64,000 bases of DNA from Anaerococcus pacaensis 9403502 (lineage in GTDB: Bacteria > Bacillota > Clostridia > Tissierellales > Peptoniphilaceae), in NCBI GenBank assembly GCA_000308255.3, contig HG326668.1, positions 62,001-126,000 of the forward strand. Direction: 5' to 3'. Position numbers and translations under genes: made by a program. Within the stretch, counting starts at the first letter, position 1. Each line of letters begins with the position of its first letter. Of the stretch, positions 8,097-15,369 are shown one piece after another. The notes beneath the pieces were generated by a model. The model worked only from the letters and a program-made list of their open reading frames with translations, made no database searches and had not been told where the DNA came from.

Positions 8097-8714
8097 CTAT
8101 AACCTCGTGGCTAGATCGCCTATTTTGCCTAAACGATCTCCTAGTCGCTCGAAATATTTGTATAATAGTACTTTTTCAGATAATTCCATAGCATCAACTT
8201 GATGTTGTTTGTTTCTATCAGCTATATAGTTTACTGCCTCAACGAATAGGTTGTTGTTTATTTCATCATCTTCGATAGTCTTTAGACCTAATTCGTTGTC
8301 GTTATTTATAAAACTTGTTATGCCACTTTCTGCCATAAGTCGTTGGTTATCTATAAATCTTTTTACGATAGAATATTCTTCTTCACTTAGGGAGTATTCA
8401 AGCATTATCACAGATGCTTGTGCTAAGTGACTAGCTATTCTCTTATAGTTTGAAGATAATTTGATGCTCATTTGTAAGAAACGAAGATCTTTGGCTACTG
8501 GTTGTTGTAGGGCCAGTAGCTCAAAGCAAAATCTTTCAACATCACCAGCACGTCGTCTGATTTCATCGTTTAGATCGATTACTTCTTCTAGGTTTCTTCT
8601 ATTGTTGTTATCTAAAAATAAGTCAATCTTGTCGTAGCATAGGATGACAAGCTCCATCAGTTCAGCAGATAATTCACGAACATAATCAAGATCTTGTCTA
8701 TACCTTGTTCTCAT
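8097..8714 (-). CDS. phoU: Phosphate transport regulator PhoU
   Basis: Cytoplasmic all-helical protein of 205 residues with two PhoU three-helix repeats. Features of the family are visible, such as DVERFCFELLALQQPVAKDL, RFLQMSIKLSSNYKRI in the first repeat and LYKYFERLGDRLGKIGD in the second. It links the Pst transporter to the PhoR kinase and represses signalling when phosphate is plentiful. It sits between pstB and phoB in the usual firmicute order, 6 bases after pstB. Length is near the usual 215-220. Confidence 0.92.
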   Translation of the reverse strand: MRTRYRQDLDYVRELSAELMELVILCYDKIDLFLDNNNRRNLEEVIDLNDEIRRRAGDVERFCFELLALQQPVAKDLRFLQMSIKLSSNYKRIASHLAQASVIMLEYSLSEEEYSIVKRFIDNQRLMAESGITSFINNDNELGLKTIEDDEINNNLFVEAVNYIADRNKQHQVDAMELSEKVLLYKYFERLGDRLGKIGDLATRL

Positions 8715-8720
8715 TATAGA

Positions 8721-9668
8721 TTAACCGAACCTTCCTGTGATGTAGTCTTCTGTTCTGATATCTCTTGGATCTTCAAAGATTTTACTTGTTTCATCCATTT
8801 CGATAACTTCACCTGTTAGGAAGAATGCTGTTTGGTCAGAGATACGAGCAGCTTGTTGCATGTTGTGTGTTACGATTACGATTGTATATTCTTCTTTTAA
8901 GCTTTCCATTAGCTCTTCTATAGCGCTTGTAGAAATAGGGTCAAGAGCTGAGGTAGGCTCATCCATTAGGACGATTTGTGGTTTAACAGAAAGTGTACGT
9001 GCTATACAAATACGTTGTTGTTGCCCACCTGAGAATGATAGAGCATTTTGATCTAGCTTATCTTTTGTTTCATCCCAGATAGCAGCTGCTTTTAGAGAGC
9101 TTTCTACGATTTCATCTAGTGTATCTTTATCTTTGATACCATCAATTTTTGGACCGTATGTTAGGTTATCATATACTGATTTTGAGAATGGGTTTGGTGT
9201 TTGGAATACCATACCTACGTTACGACGAAGTTTTACTACGTCTACTGACTTTTCATTGATGTTTTGGCCGTTGATCTCGATTAGACCTTCTATTTTACAG
9301 CTATCAACTAGGTCATTCATTCTGTTGAAACATTTAAGAGTAGTAGATTTACCACAACCTGATGGGCCGATAAATGCTGTTACTTGGCCTTTTTTGATGT
9401 CCATATTTACGCCCTTAAGAGCTTGGAAGTCACCATAGTATAGGTCAAGGTCTTTTACAAGTATTGATGTTTCAAGATCTGAATATTTATTTTTCCTATC
9501 TAAGGTATGAACACCATGTTCTGTTTTTTGTGATGAGTTAGTATTAACTGATTGATTGATTAGAGTCTCTTCTCTAGATACATTTTCTGTAGCTACATTT
9601 TCTGTAGTTGCTGTTTTAGTTGTCACAGTAGCATTTGTATCAGAAGAGCCGAATGTTTTTTTATCCAT
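8721..9668 (-). CDS. pstB: Phosphate ABC transporter ATPase PstB, with a long N-terminal extension
   Basis: ATPase of the phosphate importer, 315 residues instead of about 250. The conserved core starts at about residue 68 ([19 protein letters not shown]). It has Walker [10 protein letters not shown], the Q-loop MVFQTPNPF, the PstB signature [11 protein letters not shown], Walker [13 protein letters not shown] and the switch His in VTHNMQQA. The first 67 residues are extra, low in hydrophobic residues and rich in Thr, Asn, Glu and Ser. The ribosome site (AGGAG upstream of ATG 9668) and the absence of a good internal start support the long form. The role of the tail is unknown. Confidence 0.93.
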   Translation of the reverse strand: MDKKTFGSSDTNATVTTKTATTENVATENVSREETLINQSVNTNSSQKTEHGVHTLDRKNKYSDLETSILVKDLDLYYGDFQALKGVNMDIKKGQVTAFIGPSGCGKSTTLKCFNRMNDLVDSCKIEGLIEINGQNINEKSVDVVKLRRNVGMVFQTPNPFSKSVYDNLTYGPKIDGIKDKDTLDEIVESSLKAAAIWDETKDKLDQNALSFSGGQQQRICIARTLSVKPQIVLMDEPTSALDPISTSAIEELMESLKEEYTIVIVTHNMQQAARISDQTAFFLTGEVIEMDETSKIFEDPRDIRTEDYITGRFG

Positions 9669-9680
9669 TAATTTCTCCTA

Positions 9681-10493
9681 TTAGTTAACTAGAGATCTAG
9701 TGATTCTTGTAGATATCCAGTTGATTATGATTACAAAGATTAATAGTAATACAGCTGTAGCATAGGCTTCTTTTACGTGGAAACCTTCTGATGATAAAAC
9801 GTACATGTGTACAGCCAGTGTTCTTGCAGATTGTTTTAGACCTGTTGGGATTTGAGGTTGTGTACCCATCGTGTAGATTAGGGCTGCTGATTCACCAACG
9901 ATACGGCCTGTAGCAAGGAAAATACCACCAAGGATACCATCCATAGCTTCTGGAATAACTACTTTAAAGATAGTTTGAATCTTTGTAGCTCCAAGTGCTA
10001 GTGATGCGTGAGCTTGTAGTGGGTTTACTGTTAGTATAGATTCTTCTGTTGTTCTTATGATAGTAGGTAAGATCATGATAGCTACTGTTAAACAACCAGC
10101 TATTAATGAATAACCAAGTCCTCTACCGCCGCCTGTTTGAGCTACGAAGAAAAGGTAACCGAATAGACCGTATACGATAGATGGGATTGATGAAAGAATT
10201 TCAGTTGAGAATCTTACAAGCTTAATAAATGTTTTGTTTTTAGCATATTGTGATAGGTACACTGCGGTAAAGATTCCTATTGGTAAAGCAAATAGCAAGG
10301 TCAATAGGATTGTAAATAGTGTAGCTATTAATGATGGCATAATTGATACGTTTTGAGATGTATATTGCATAGCAAATAAGTCTGTTGAAATATTTGGTAT
10401 ACCTTGTAACAATATGTATGCGATTATAATACCACCAGCAGCATAGCCTAAGATAGTAAATAGCCAAATGAATATTTTATAAGGTGTTGTCAT
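9681..10493 (-). CDS. pstA: Phosphate ABC transporter permease PstA
   Basis: Inner-membrane permease, 270 residues, six predicted helices. It has the hydrophobic N-terminal helix, the SSIPSIVYGLFGYLFF segment typical of PstA/PstC, and the EAA loop around ASLALGATKIQTIFKVVIPEA that contacts PstB. It pairs with PstC to form the channel. It lies 11 bases after pstC and 12 bases before pstB in the operon. Confidence 0.93.
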   Translation of the reverse strand: MTTPYKIFIWLFTILGYAAGGIIIAYILLQGIPNISTDLFAMQYTSQNVSIMPSLIATLFTILLTLLFALPIGIFTAVYLSQYAKNKTFIKLVRFSTEILSSIPSIVYGLFGYLFFVAQTGGGRGLGYSLIAGCLTVAIMILPTIIRTTEESILTVNPLQAHASLALGATKIQTIFKVVIPEAMDGILGGIFLATGRIVGESAALIYTMGTQPQIPTGLKQSARTLAVHMYVLSSEGFHVKEAYATAVLLLIFVIIINWISTRITRSLVN

Positions 10494-10504
10494 TTATATA
10501 TCTC

Positions 10505-11368
10505 CTATGCTTTCTGTTCGCTTCTAGTTCTGATTACATTAAATATTAGGTTGATTAGAAGTATAAAGAAGAATAGAACCATCGCTGTAGCTATAAGTGC
10601 TTGTCTGTGTTGTCCAGAAGCATAGCCCATTTCAAGTACGATGTTTGTTGTAAGTGTACGAGCACCTGATAAGACACCTTTTGGCATTCTTGGTTGGTTA
10701 CCTACTACTAGGTATACAGCCATTGTTTCACCGATAGCACGACCGATAGCAAGAATGATAGATGAGAAAATACCACTTTTAGCATATGGTACCATTACTT
10801 TGTGGATTGTTTCTTCTTTTGTAGCACCTAGGGCAAGTGAACCTGTGTAGAATACTTTTGGTACTTGTCTAAGTGAGTTTTCAGAAATATTTACCATAGT
10901 TGGTAGAATCATAACAGATAATAGGATAGATGCTGTAAGCATGTTCATACCGTTTTTAGCTGAAGTGTAATCTTTAATAATTGGAACAAGTACCATCATA
11001 GCAAAGAAACCGTAAACTACTGATGGGATAGCTGCCATAAGGTTGATTAGACTTTTTAGAGGTTTATAACTTTTATCAGCATAATAGGCCATATAAATAG
11101 AAATTGCAAGACCAAAAGGTAATGCAATTAATGTTGATATGCCGGTAACAATGAAGGAACCAACAATCATTGGTAAAATACCAAATTTGGCATTACCTGC
11201 TGTTGGTCTCCATTCTCTACCAGAAATGAAATTGCCTAGTCCATAGTCGCTTACGAACTCAATACCATTTTTAAAGATGAAATAGATAATGAGTAAGATA
11301 AGGAATATGGACATAGCTGCTGATACAAGAAATATAATCTCACCGATTCTCTCTCTTGTATTTTTCAT
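10505..11368 (-). CDS. pstC: Phosphate ABC transporter permease PstC
   Basis: Inner-membrane permease, 287 residues, six predicted helices. The family segment AAIPSVVYGFFAMMVLVP is present, as is the EAA loop GSLALGATKEETIHKVMVPYA followed by GIFSSIILAIGRAIGETMAV. It pairs with PstA. It starts 22 bases after the pstS stop and is cotranscribed with it. Confidence 0.93.
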   Translation of the reverse strand: MKNTRERIGEIIFLVSAAMSIFLILLIIYFIFKNGIEFVSDYGLGNFISGREWRPTAGNAKFGILPMIVGSFIVTGISTLIALPFGLAISIYMAYYADKSYKPLKSLINLMAAIPSVVYGFFAMMVLVPIIKDYTSAKNGMNMLTASILLSVMILPTMVNISENSLRQVPKVFYTGSLALGATKEETIHKVMVPYAKSGIFSSIILAIGRAIGETMAVYLVVGNQPRMPKGVLSGARTLTTNIVLEMGYASGQHRQALIATAMVLFFFILLINLIFNVIRTRSEQKA

Positions 11369-11390
11369 TGATGTCTCCCGTTATATTTGA

Positions 11391-12386
11391 TTAGTTAAGT
11401 TCAGATGAGCTTACGATTGTACCGTTGAAGATGTTTTTGATTTGTTCAAGTGTTAGGTCTTCAATTGGGTTAGCTGTGTTTACTACTACTGCGATACCGT
11501 CTGTTGCGATAACTACTGGTGTAAGAACTTCTAGTTCTTCATCTTTAAGTTCTCTTGATGCCATTGCGATTTGAGCAGCACCATCGATAACAGCTTCAAT
11601 ACCTGCAGATGAACCTGTTGATTGGATTTCAACTACTGCACCTGGGTTTAGTTCTTTGTATTTTTCAGCCATAGCTTCGATAAGTGGTGTTACAGATGTA
11701 GAACCAGCAACTGTGATGTTACCTTCAAGACCTTTAGCTTCGTAGTTTTTAGTATCTTTAAGTGCAACATAACCGTGTTCTGTTGTGATTTCTTGAGCTT
11801 CTGTAGATAGGGTGAAGTCGAGGAAGTCTTGAGCTAGTTCGCTTAGTTCACCTTCTTTGTAAGCAAGGTTAAATGGACGAGCAATGCCGTACGAACCATT
11901 TTCGATGTTTTCTTCTGTAGCTTCTACGCCGTCTACTTTTACTGCTTTAACTGTATCGTTAAGTGAACCAAGTGAGATGTAGCCGATAGCTGTTTCATCA
12001 CCTGATACTGTTTGCATTACACCGTTTGTAGAGTTTTGAATGATAGCGTCAAGTGTTGTTGTATCGATTTTTTCATCATTTTCGTCTTTTTCTTCAAGAC
12101 CAGTTAGTTCGATGAAAGCACCTCTTGTACCAGAACCATCTTCTCTTGATACTACTGTCCAGTCGAAGTCTTCAACTTCTGCTGTTTCAGTTTCTGTAGC
12201 TTCTTCAGCTGGAGCTTCTGCTGTTTCTGTTTCAGCTGTTTCTGTTTCAGTTTCTGTTGTTTCAGCTGTTTCTGTTTCAGCTGGCGCTGGTTCTTCAGCT
12301 GGTTTATTTGCGTCGTTACCACATGCAGAAAGTACTAATCCCATTGATAGTGCTGCTGCAATAATTTTTGAATTTTTAAGTGTCAT
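11391..12386 (-). CDS. pstS: Phosphate-binding lipoprotein PstS with its two halves in permuted order
   Basis: Cell-surface phosphate-binding lipoprotein of 331 residues. The signal ends in the lipobox LSAC with lipidated Cys22. Residues 23-72 are a Glu/Thr/Ala-rich linker of repeated TETE and TETA units. The binding domain then begins with what is normally the C-terminal half: VVSREDGSGTRG at 78-89, then IQNSTNGVMQTVSGDETAIG and YISLGSLND. What is normally the N-terminal half comes second: ITVAGSTSVTPL from about 224, QSTGSSAG, ATDGIAVVVNTANP and LEQIKNIFNGTI right at the end. All phosphate-contact motifs are present, so it should bind phosphate, but as a circular permutation of the classical protein. 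It is the first gene of pstSCAB-phoUBR, with ribosome site AAGGAG and a Pho-type promoter upstream. Confidence 0.92.
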   Translation of the reverse strand: MTLKNSKIIAAALSMGLVLSACGNDANKPAEEPAPAETETAETTETETETAETETAEAPAEEATETETAEVEDFDWTVVSREDGSGTRGAFIELTGLEEKDENDEKIDTTTLDAIIQNSTNGVMQTVSGDETAIGYISLGSLNDTVKAVKVDGVEATEENIENGSYGIARPFNLAYKEGELSELAQDFLDFTLSTEAQEITTEHGYVALKDTKNYEAKGLEGNITVAGSTSVTPLIEAMAEKYKELNPGAVVEIQSTGSSAGIEAVIDGAAQIAMASRELKDEELEVLTPVVIATDGIAVVVNTANPIEDLTLEQIKNIFNGTIVSSSELN

Positions 12387-12428
12387 GAAAAATCTCCTTA
12401 TAGTTTACATAAATTTGTTTTCTAATAG

Positions 12429-12483
12429 AGTATAACGTCAGTATGTTTAAACGAGATAAAGCTTTTGTAAAATCTATGTAAAA
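12429..12483 (-). promoter_or_regulatory. Pho-type promoter of pstS: four heptamers with 11-bp period plus -10 box
   Basis: On the minus strand four heptamers begin exactly 11 bp apart: TTTTACA (12483-12477), TTTTACA (12472-12466), CTTTATC (12461-12455) and TTAAACA (12450-12444). Nine bases later comes a -10 box TATACT (12434-12429), and there is no good -35 box. PhoP/PhoB boxes are direct repeats of TTAACA-like units with this period placed where a -35 would be, so this is a strong candidate for PhoB-dependent activation of the operon under phosphate limitation. Confidence 0.75.
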
Positions 12484-12504
12484 TTAAGATTTTACAAAAG
12501 CTTT
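12458..12504. repeat. Perfect 18-bp inverted repeat between xdhC and pstS
   Basis: The arms 12458-12475 and 12487-12504 are exact reverse complements (AAAGCTTTTGTAAAATCT) with an 11-base loop. It lies 11 bases after the xdhC stop, so it could terminate the purine operon. The stem is AT-rich, however, and no U tract follows on the minus strand. It also overlaps the two distal Pho heptamers. A dual role is possible. Confidence 0.6.
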
Positions 12505-12514
12505 ACATTTAAGA

Positions 12515-13312
12515 TTAATTTCTACTTAGGGATAAGCCTTCTTTATTATTTTTTACCATAAGTATTTCAGCCAATATTGATATAGCTATTTCTTCTACTG
12601 ATCCATTGTCTATATCTAATCCAACTGGAGTATGAATAGATGACAAATCTTCATCGCTATAACCTAATTCTCTCAGCTTTCCAAATACATCTTTTACCTT
12701 TGCTCTTGACCCTATCATGCCTAAATATTTATAATCCTTATCAATTACTTCTTTTAATACATCTAAATCTGTACTATGGCCCCTAGTACATAGGATGATA
12801 TAAGTGTTTTCTTTATCAAATGTTAATTTTTCTATCGCCTGACTAAGGTTATCGCTATAGTAATTATCTATCTCAGCAAAATCAGGGCTAGTCTTAAATT
12901 CACTTCTATCATCTATTATATCTACTGCAAAACCAGTCTTAACTGCTACTCTAGCTAGCTTTTGGCCAACATGACCCGCGCCAAATATATATAGCCTTTT
13001 ACGTGGCAAAAAGAGTTTTACATAGCCTCTACTATTGCCGCCACAGGACATTTGTAATTCTCCGGATTTTGATAAGTTGTAGTCAAATTCAAAGTCTTCG
13101 TTAGTTTTAAAGGCCTCCATAGTTCTACGCATAATGTCAGCCTCGATTTTACCACCGCCAACTGTACCTAGAGTTTCACCATCCTCTATTATGGCCATAG
13201 CTGAGCTATCCTCGCCTGGTGTAGAGCCCTTGTTTTCTATAATTAATGCTAGTGCTGCTTTTTTGCCAGCAGTATTTGCTTCGTGAATTTTTAATAAAAC
13301 ATCGGATTTCAT
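12515..13312 (-). CDS. xdhC: XdhC/CoxI-family maturation factor for molybdenum hydroxylases
   Basis: Cytoplasmic protein of 265 residues. The N-terminal XdhC/CoxI domain includes IIENKGSTPGEDSSAMAI and TLGTVGGGKIEADI, with Cys in MSCGGNSRGYV. A C-terminal Rossmann domain starts at LYIFGAGHVGQKLARVA. Proteins of this family bind and sulfurate the molybdenum cofactor and insert it into xanthine dehydrogenase-type enzymes. It overlaps yqeB by 4 bases and is the last gene of the operon that starts with the purine permease at 24821. Its partner is likely the Mo hydroxylase at 15370-17988. Confidence 0.88.
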   Translation of the reverse strand: MKSDVLLKIHEANTAGKKAALALIIENKGSTPGEDSSAMAIIEDGETLGTVGGGKIEADIMRRTMEAFKTNEDFEFDYNLSKSGELQMSCGGNSRGYVKLFLPRKRLYIFGAGHVGQKLARVAVKTGFAVDIIDDRSEFKTSPDFAEIDNYYSDNLSQAIEKLTFDKENTYIILCTRGHSTDLDVLKEVIDKDYKYLGMIGSRAKVKDVFGKLRELGYSDEDLSSIHTPVGLDIDNGSVEEIAISILAEILMVKNNKEGLSLSRN

Positions 13313-14112
13313 AGATTTCTTTCTTTCTTTAACATGAGTACTGCCTCAAGGACTCCCCCGCCCACACATCTAGTCTTATCTGATAGGGTGTGAACATTTT
13401 CTATCACTATACGAGGGTCTACATCTCCTACCTTTAGGCCACTAGTTACATGGACACCCTCGGTTATCATCCCACGAACTATACCCTTTAGTTGTGATTT
13501 TATTGGTATACCAGCTACGGTTGCCACCGTCTCTCCCTCTGCTACAATAGAGCCAATATCTCTAATGACATGTATTTGCCCATCGCTAGGTGATCTTAGG
13601 ATACGTTCAGTAGTGTAGCCATCGATATTGCCTGGGTTTCCTGTATTTTTTGCAGCTGGTCCTTCAAAAATTATCCTGCCTAGATTGTGGCCACGGTTGG
13701 TCTCTATTACCAAATCCACGTCATCTCCTGCCACAAAACCAGGACCAAGGCCAATTGTGATAGGGGCCATAGCCCTATTTGTCCCCAGATTTTTCTTAGC
13801 TAGAATTGCATCAACTACTGCTAGGGGTTTTAGTTTATTTATAAATTCGCAGTCAGGGTCAACTATCACAGCTATCTTATTTTTTCTAAAGGCAGCTGAG
13901 ATTTCTTTGCTAGTTTCACATCTGACTGCTATCATATCTTCGATTTTAACTTCATTATCATAGATGGCTTGGGCAATAGAAACTTGTCTTCTGATGCAAG
14001 TTGGTTTTTCAATTTCTAGAACCAATACATCAAAGCCTGCTCTATATAGCTTTTGGATGCTACCTGTAGCTATATCCCCTCCGCCTCTTACGATAATTAA
14101 ATTATCATTCAT
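13309..14112 (-). CDS. yqeB: YqeB, accessory protein of selenium-dependent molybdenum hydroxylases
   Basis: A 267-residue protein starting LIIVRGGGDIATGSIQKLY, the signature of the YqeB family (EF2563-type). It has Cys39 in EKPTCIRRQVSIAQAIYD and a later IDGYTTERILRSP. In genomes with a selenium-dependent molybdenum hydroxylase this gene almost always accompanies yqeC. It is thought to help make or insert the selenium-containing cofactor; the reaction is not established. It overlaps mocA by 8 bases and xdhC by 4, so the four accessory genes are translationally coupled. Confidence 0.88.
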   Translation of the reverse strand: MNDNLIIVRGGGDIATGSIQKLYRAGFDVLVLEIEKPTCIRRQVSIAQAIYDNEVKIEDMIAVRCETSKEISAAFRKNKIAVIVDPDCEFINKLKPLAVVDAILAKKNLGTNRAMAPITIGLGPGFVAGDDVDLVIETNRGHNLGRIIFEGPAAKNTGNPGNIDGYTTERILRSPSDGQIHVIRDIGSIVAEGETVATVAGIPIKSQLKGIVRGMITEGVHVTSGLKVGDVDPRIVIENVHTLSDKTRCVGGGVLEAVLMLKKERNL

Positions 14113-14677
14113 AATCTTCCTTTATTTTATTGTAGGCTTCTATGGTATCTATATCAATTAGCTCTTTTTCATCATCTATATCTACTCTGTTGTTTTCTTG
14201 ACCATAGGCTAAGATCATCCCACCTTGGTCAGCCTCTAGATTCATGAGGCCTTCTCTATATGATGCTGGGAAAATCACAGGAGCTCCTCTTCTATCGTTA
14301 ATTACAGGATAGGTTATGATTTGATTTTCATCAAAGGCTTCTATTAGTTTTCGGCAGGTTTCTAACGTTAGTAGTGGCTGGTCTGCAACAAAATACATAA
14401 GGGCATTGTCAGCCTTAGCTGCATCTGTTCCAAGTCGAATGGTTGTAGATTTGCCTACTTCCGGATTGTTATTAAATAAAGCTTTAAAACCATAGTCTTT
14501 AGCTACGTCTAATACATGGTCAAAGCTTGAAACTATAATAGTTTCATCCAAATCAAGATCTTTTAATAAATCCATAGTGTGCACGAAAAGTTCCTTACCT
14601 TTAAAATCTAAAAATAGTTTATTTTCGCCCATCCTCTTTGATTGTCCACTTGCCATAACTATTGCACTAATTTTCAT
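14105..14677 (-). CDS. mocA: MocA-type molybdenum cofactor nucleotidyltransferase
   Basis: A 190-residue nucleotidyltransferase of the MobA/MocA type. The N-terminal nucleotide-binding loop is AIVMASGQSKRMGENKL; a central metal-binding acidic site lies at MYFVADQPLL. It would join CMP to molybdopterin to give the cytosine dinucleotide cofactor used by xanthine dehydrogenase-family enzymes. In E. coli the corresponding gene ygfJ sits in the same kind of cluster. It overlaps yqeC by 11 bases and yqeB by 8. Confidence 0.85.
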   Translation of the reverse strand: MKISAIVMASGQSKRMGENKLFLDFKGKELFVHTMDLLKDLDLDETIIVSSFDHVLDVAKDYGFKALFNNNPEVGKSTTIRLGTDAAKADNALMYFVADQPLLTLETCRKLIEAFDENQIITYPVINDRRGAPVIFPASYREGLMNLEADQGGMILAYGQENNRVDIDDEKELIDIDTIEAYNKIKEDYE

Positions 14678-15365
14678 AATAATCCTTTCTTATTAACGAA
14701 CCATAGTAGAGAGGATAAGTAAATTCCTTGTTTGCAATGATTTCATTTATATTTTTAAAGTCATTATCTTCTTCTACTTGGTTAAAAAATACGATACATT
14801 CCTTATTAAAGTTTTTAAATAAGCCCATATCATAAGATATGAGCCTATTGAAAGTTTTATAATCAATAACATTTTTACCACAAAACTCGACAAACCCATC
14901 ATAATTATAGATGAATTCTTTATCAGGCACTTTGCCATAAGTTTTTATCGAGAGTATTCCAATGGTTTTATCTGTAAAATCACAAATCACTGGTTCGTGG
15001 TCTTTCCAGAATTTTACTGGCATATTTCTACAACCATCTGCTTCGATGATAGTGAAGTCGAAATCTTTTCTAATCTCATTTAGCTTTTCATAACCAATAA
15101 AGCCTAGCTTTTCTTTGCCAAGAACTTTTTCGCCGAGCACTACTATTTGACCAGGCTCTGGCTTTTGATAGTCATCTGATGATATATAGATTTTATCAAA
15201 TCCAGCATCTGGGATAGCAATCTTGGTTGAGGTTGTGACAAGCACTGACCCATAATTTTTAAGTTCATTGGCCAGGGTAAACATCAAAGTTGTCTTGCCC
15301 CCGGCCCCTGTTATTGATATTATATCTTTCTCTTTAATATTAAAAAGGTCTTTTAACTTTTGCAT
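14667..15365 (-). CDS. yqeC: YqeC, putative selenium cofactor biosynthesis protein
   Basis: A protein of about 232 residues with a P-loop near its N-terminus, ISITGAGGKTTLMF, and VTTSTKIAIP shortly after, matching the YqeC family. Together with YqeB it marks selenium-dependent molybdenum hydroxylase systems and is proposed to help form the selenated cofactor. The frame is open upstream to 15401, inside the preceding dehydrogenase gene. The ATG at 15365, 5 bases past that gene's stop, gives the usual family N-terminus (MQKLKDLFNI). Neither start has a good ribosome site, so translational coupling is likely. Confidence 0.82.
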   Translation of the reverse strand: MQKLKDLFNIKEKDIISITGAGGKTTLMFTLANELKNYGSVLVTTSTKIAIPDAGFDKIYISSDDYQKPEPGQIVVLGEKVLGKEKLGFIGYEKLNEIRKDFDFTIIEADGCRNMPVKFWKDHEPVICDFTDKTIGILSIKTYGKVPDKEFIYNYDGFVEFCGKNVIDYKTFNRLISYDMGLFKNFNKECIVFFNQVEEDNDFKNINEIIANKEFTYPLYYGSLIRKDYYEN

Positions 15366-15369
15366 ACCA

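Noticed and set aside
12040-12435. Plus-strand ORF of 131 codons, made of Ser-Val repeats
   Set aside because: It mirrors the Glu/Thr/Ala linker of PstS and crosses the pstS start and leader; no independent support.
12458-12504. Inverted repeat read as a classical rho-independent terminator
   Set aside because: The arms are perfect, but the stem is AT-rich and there is no U tract on either strand, so I list it as a repeat with possible dual role.
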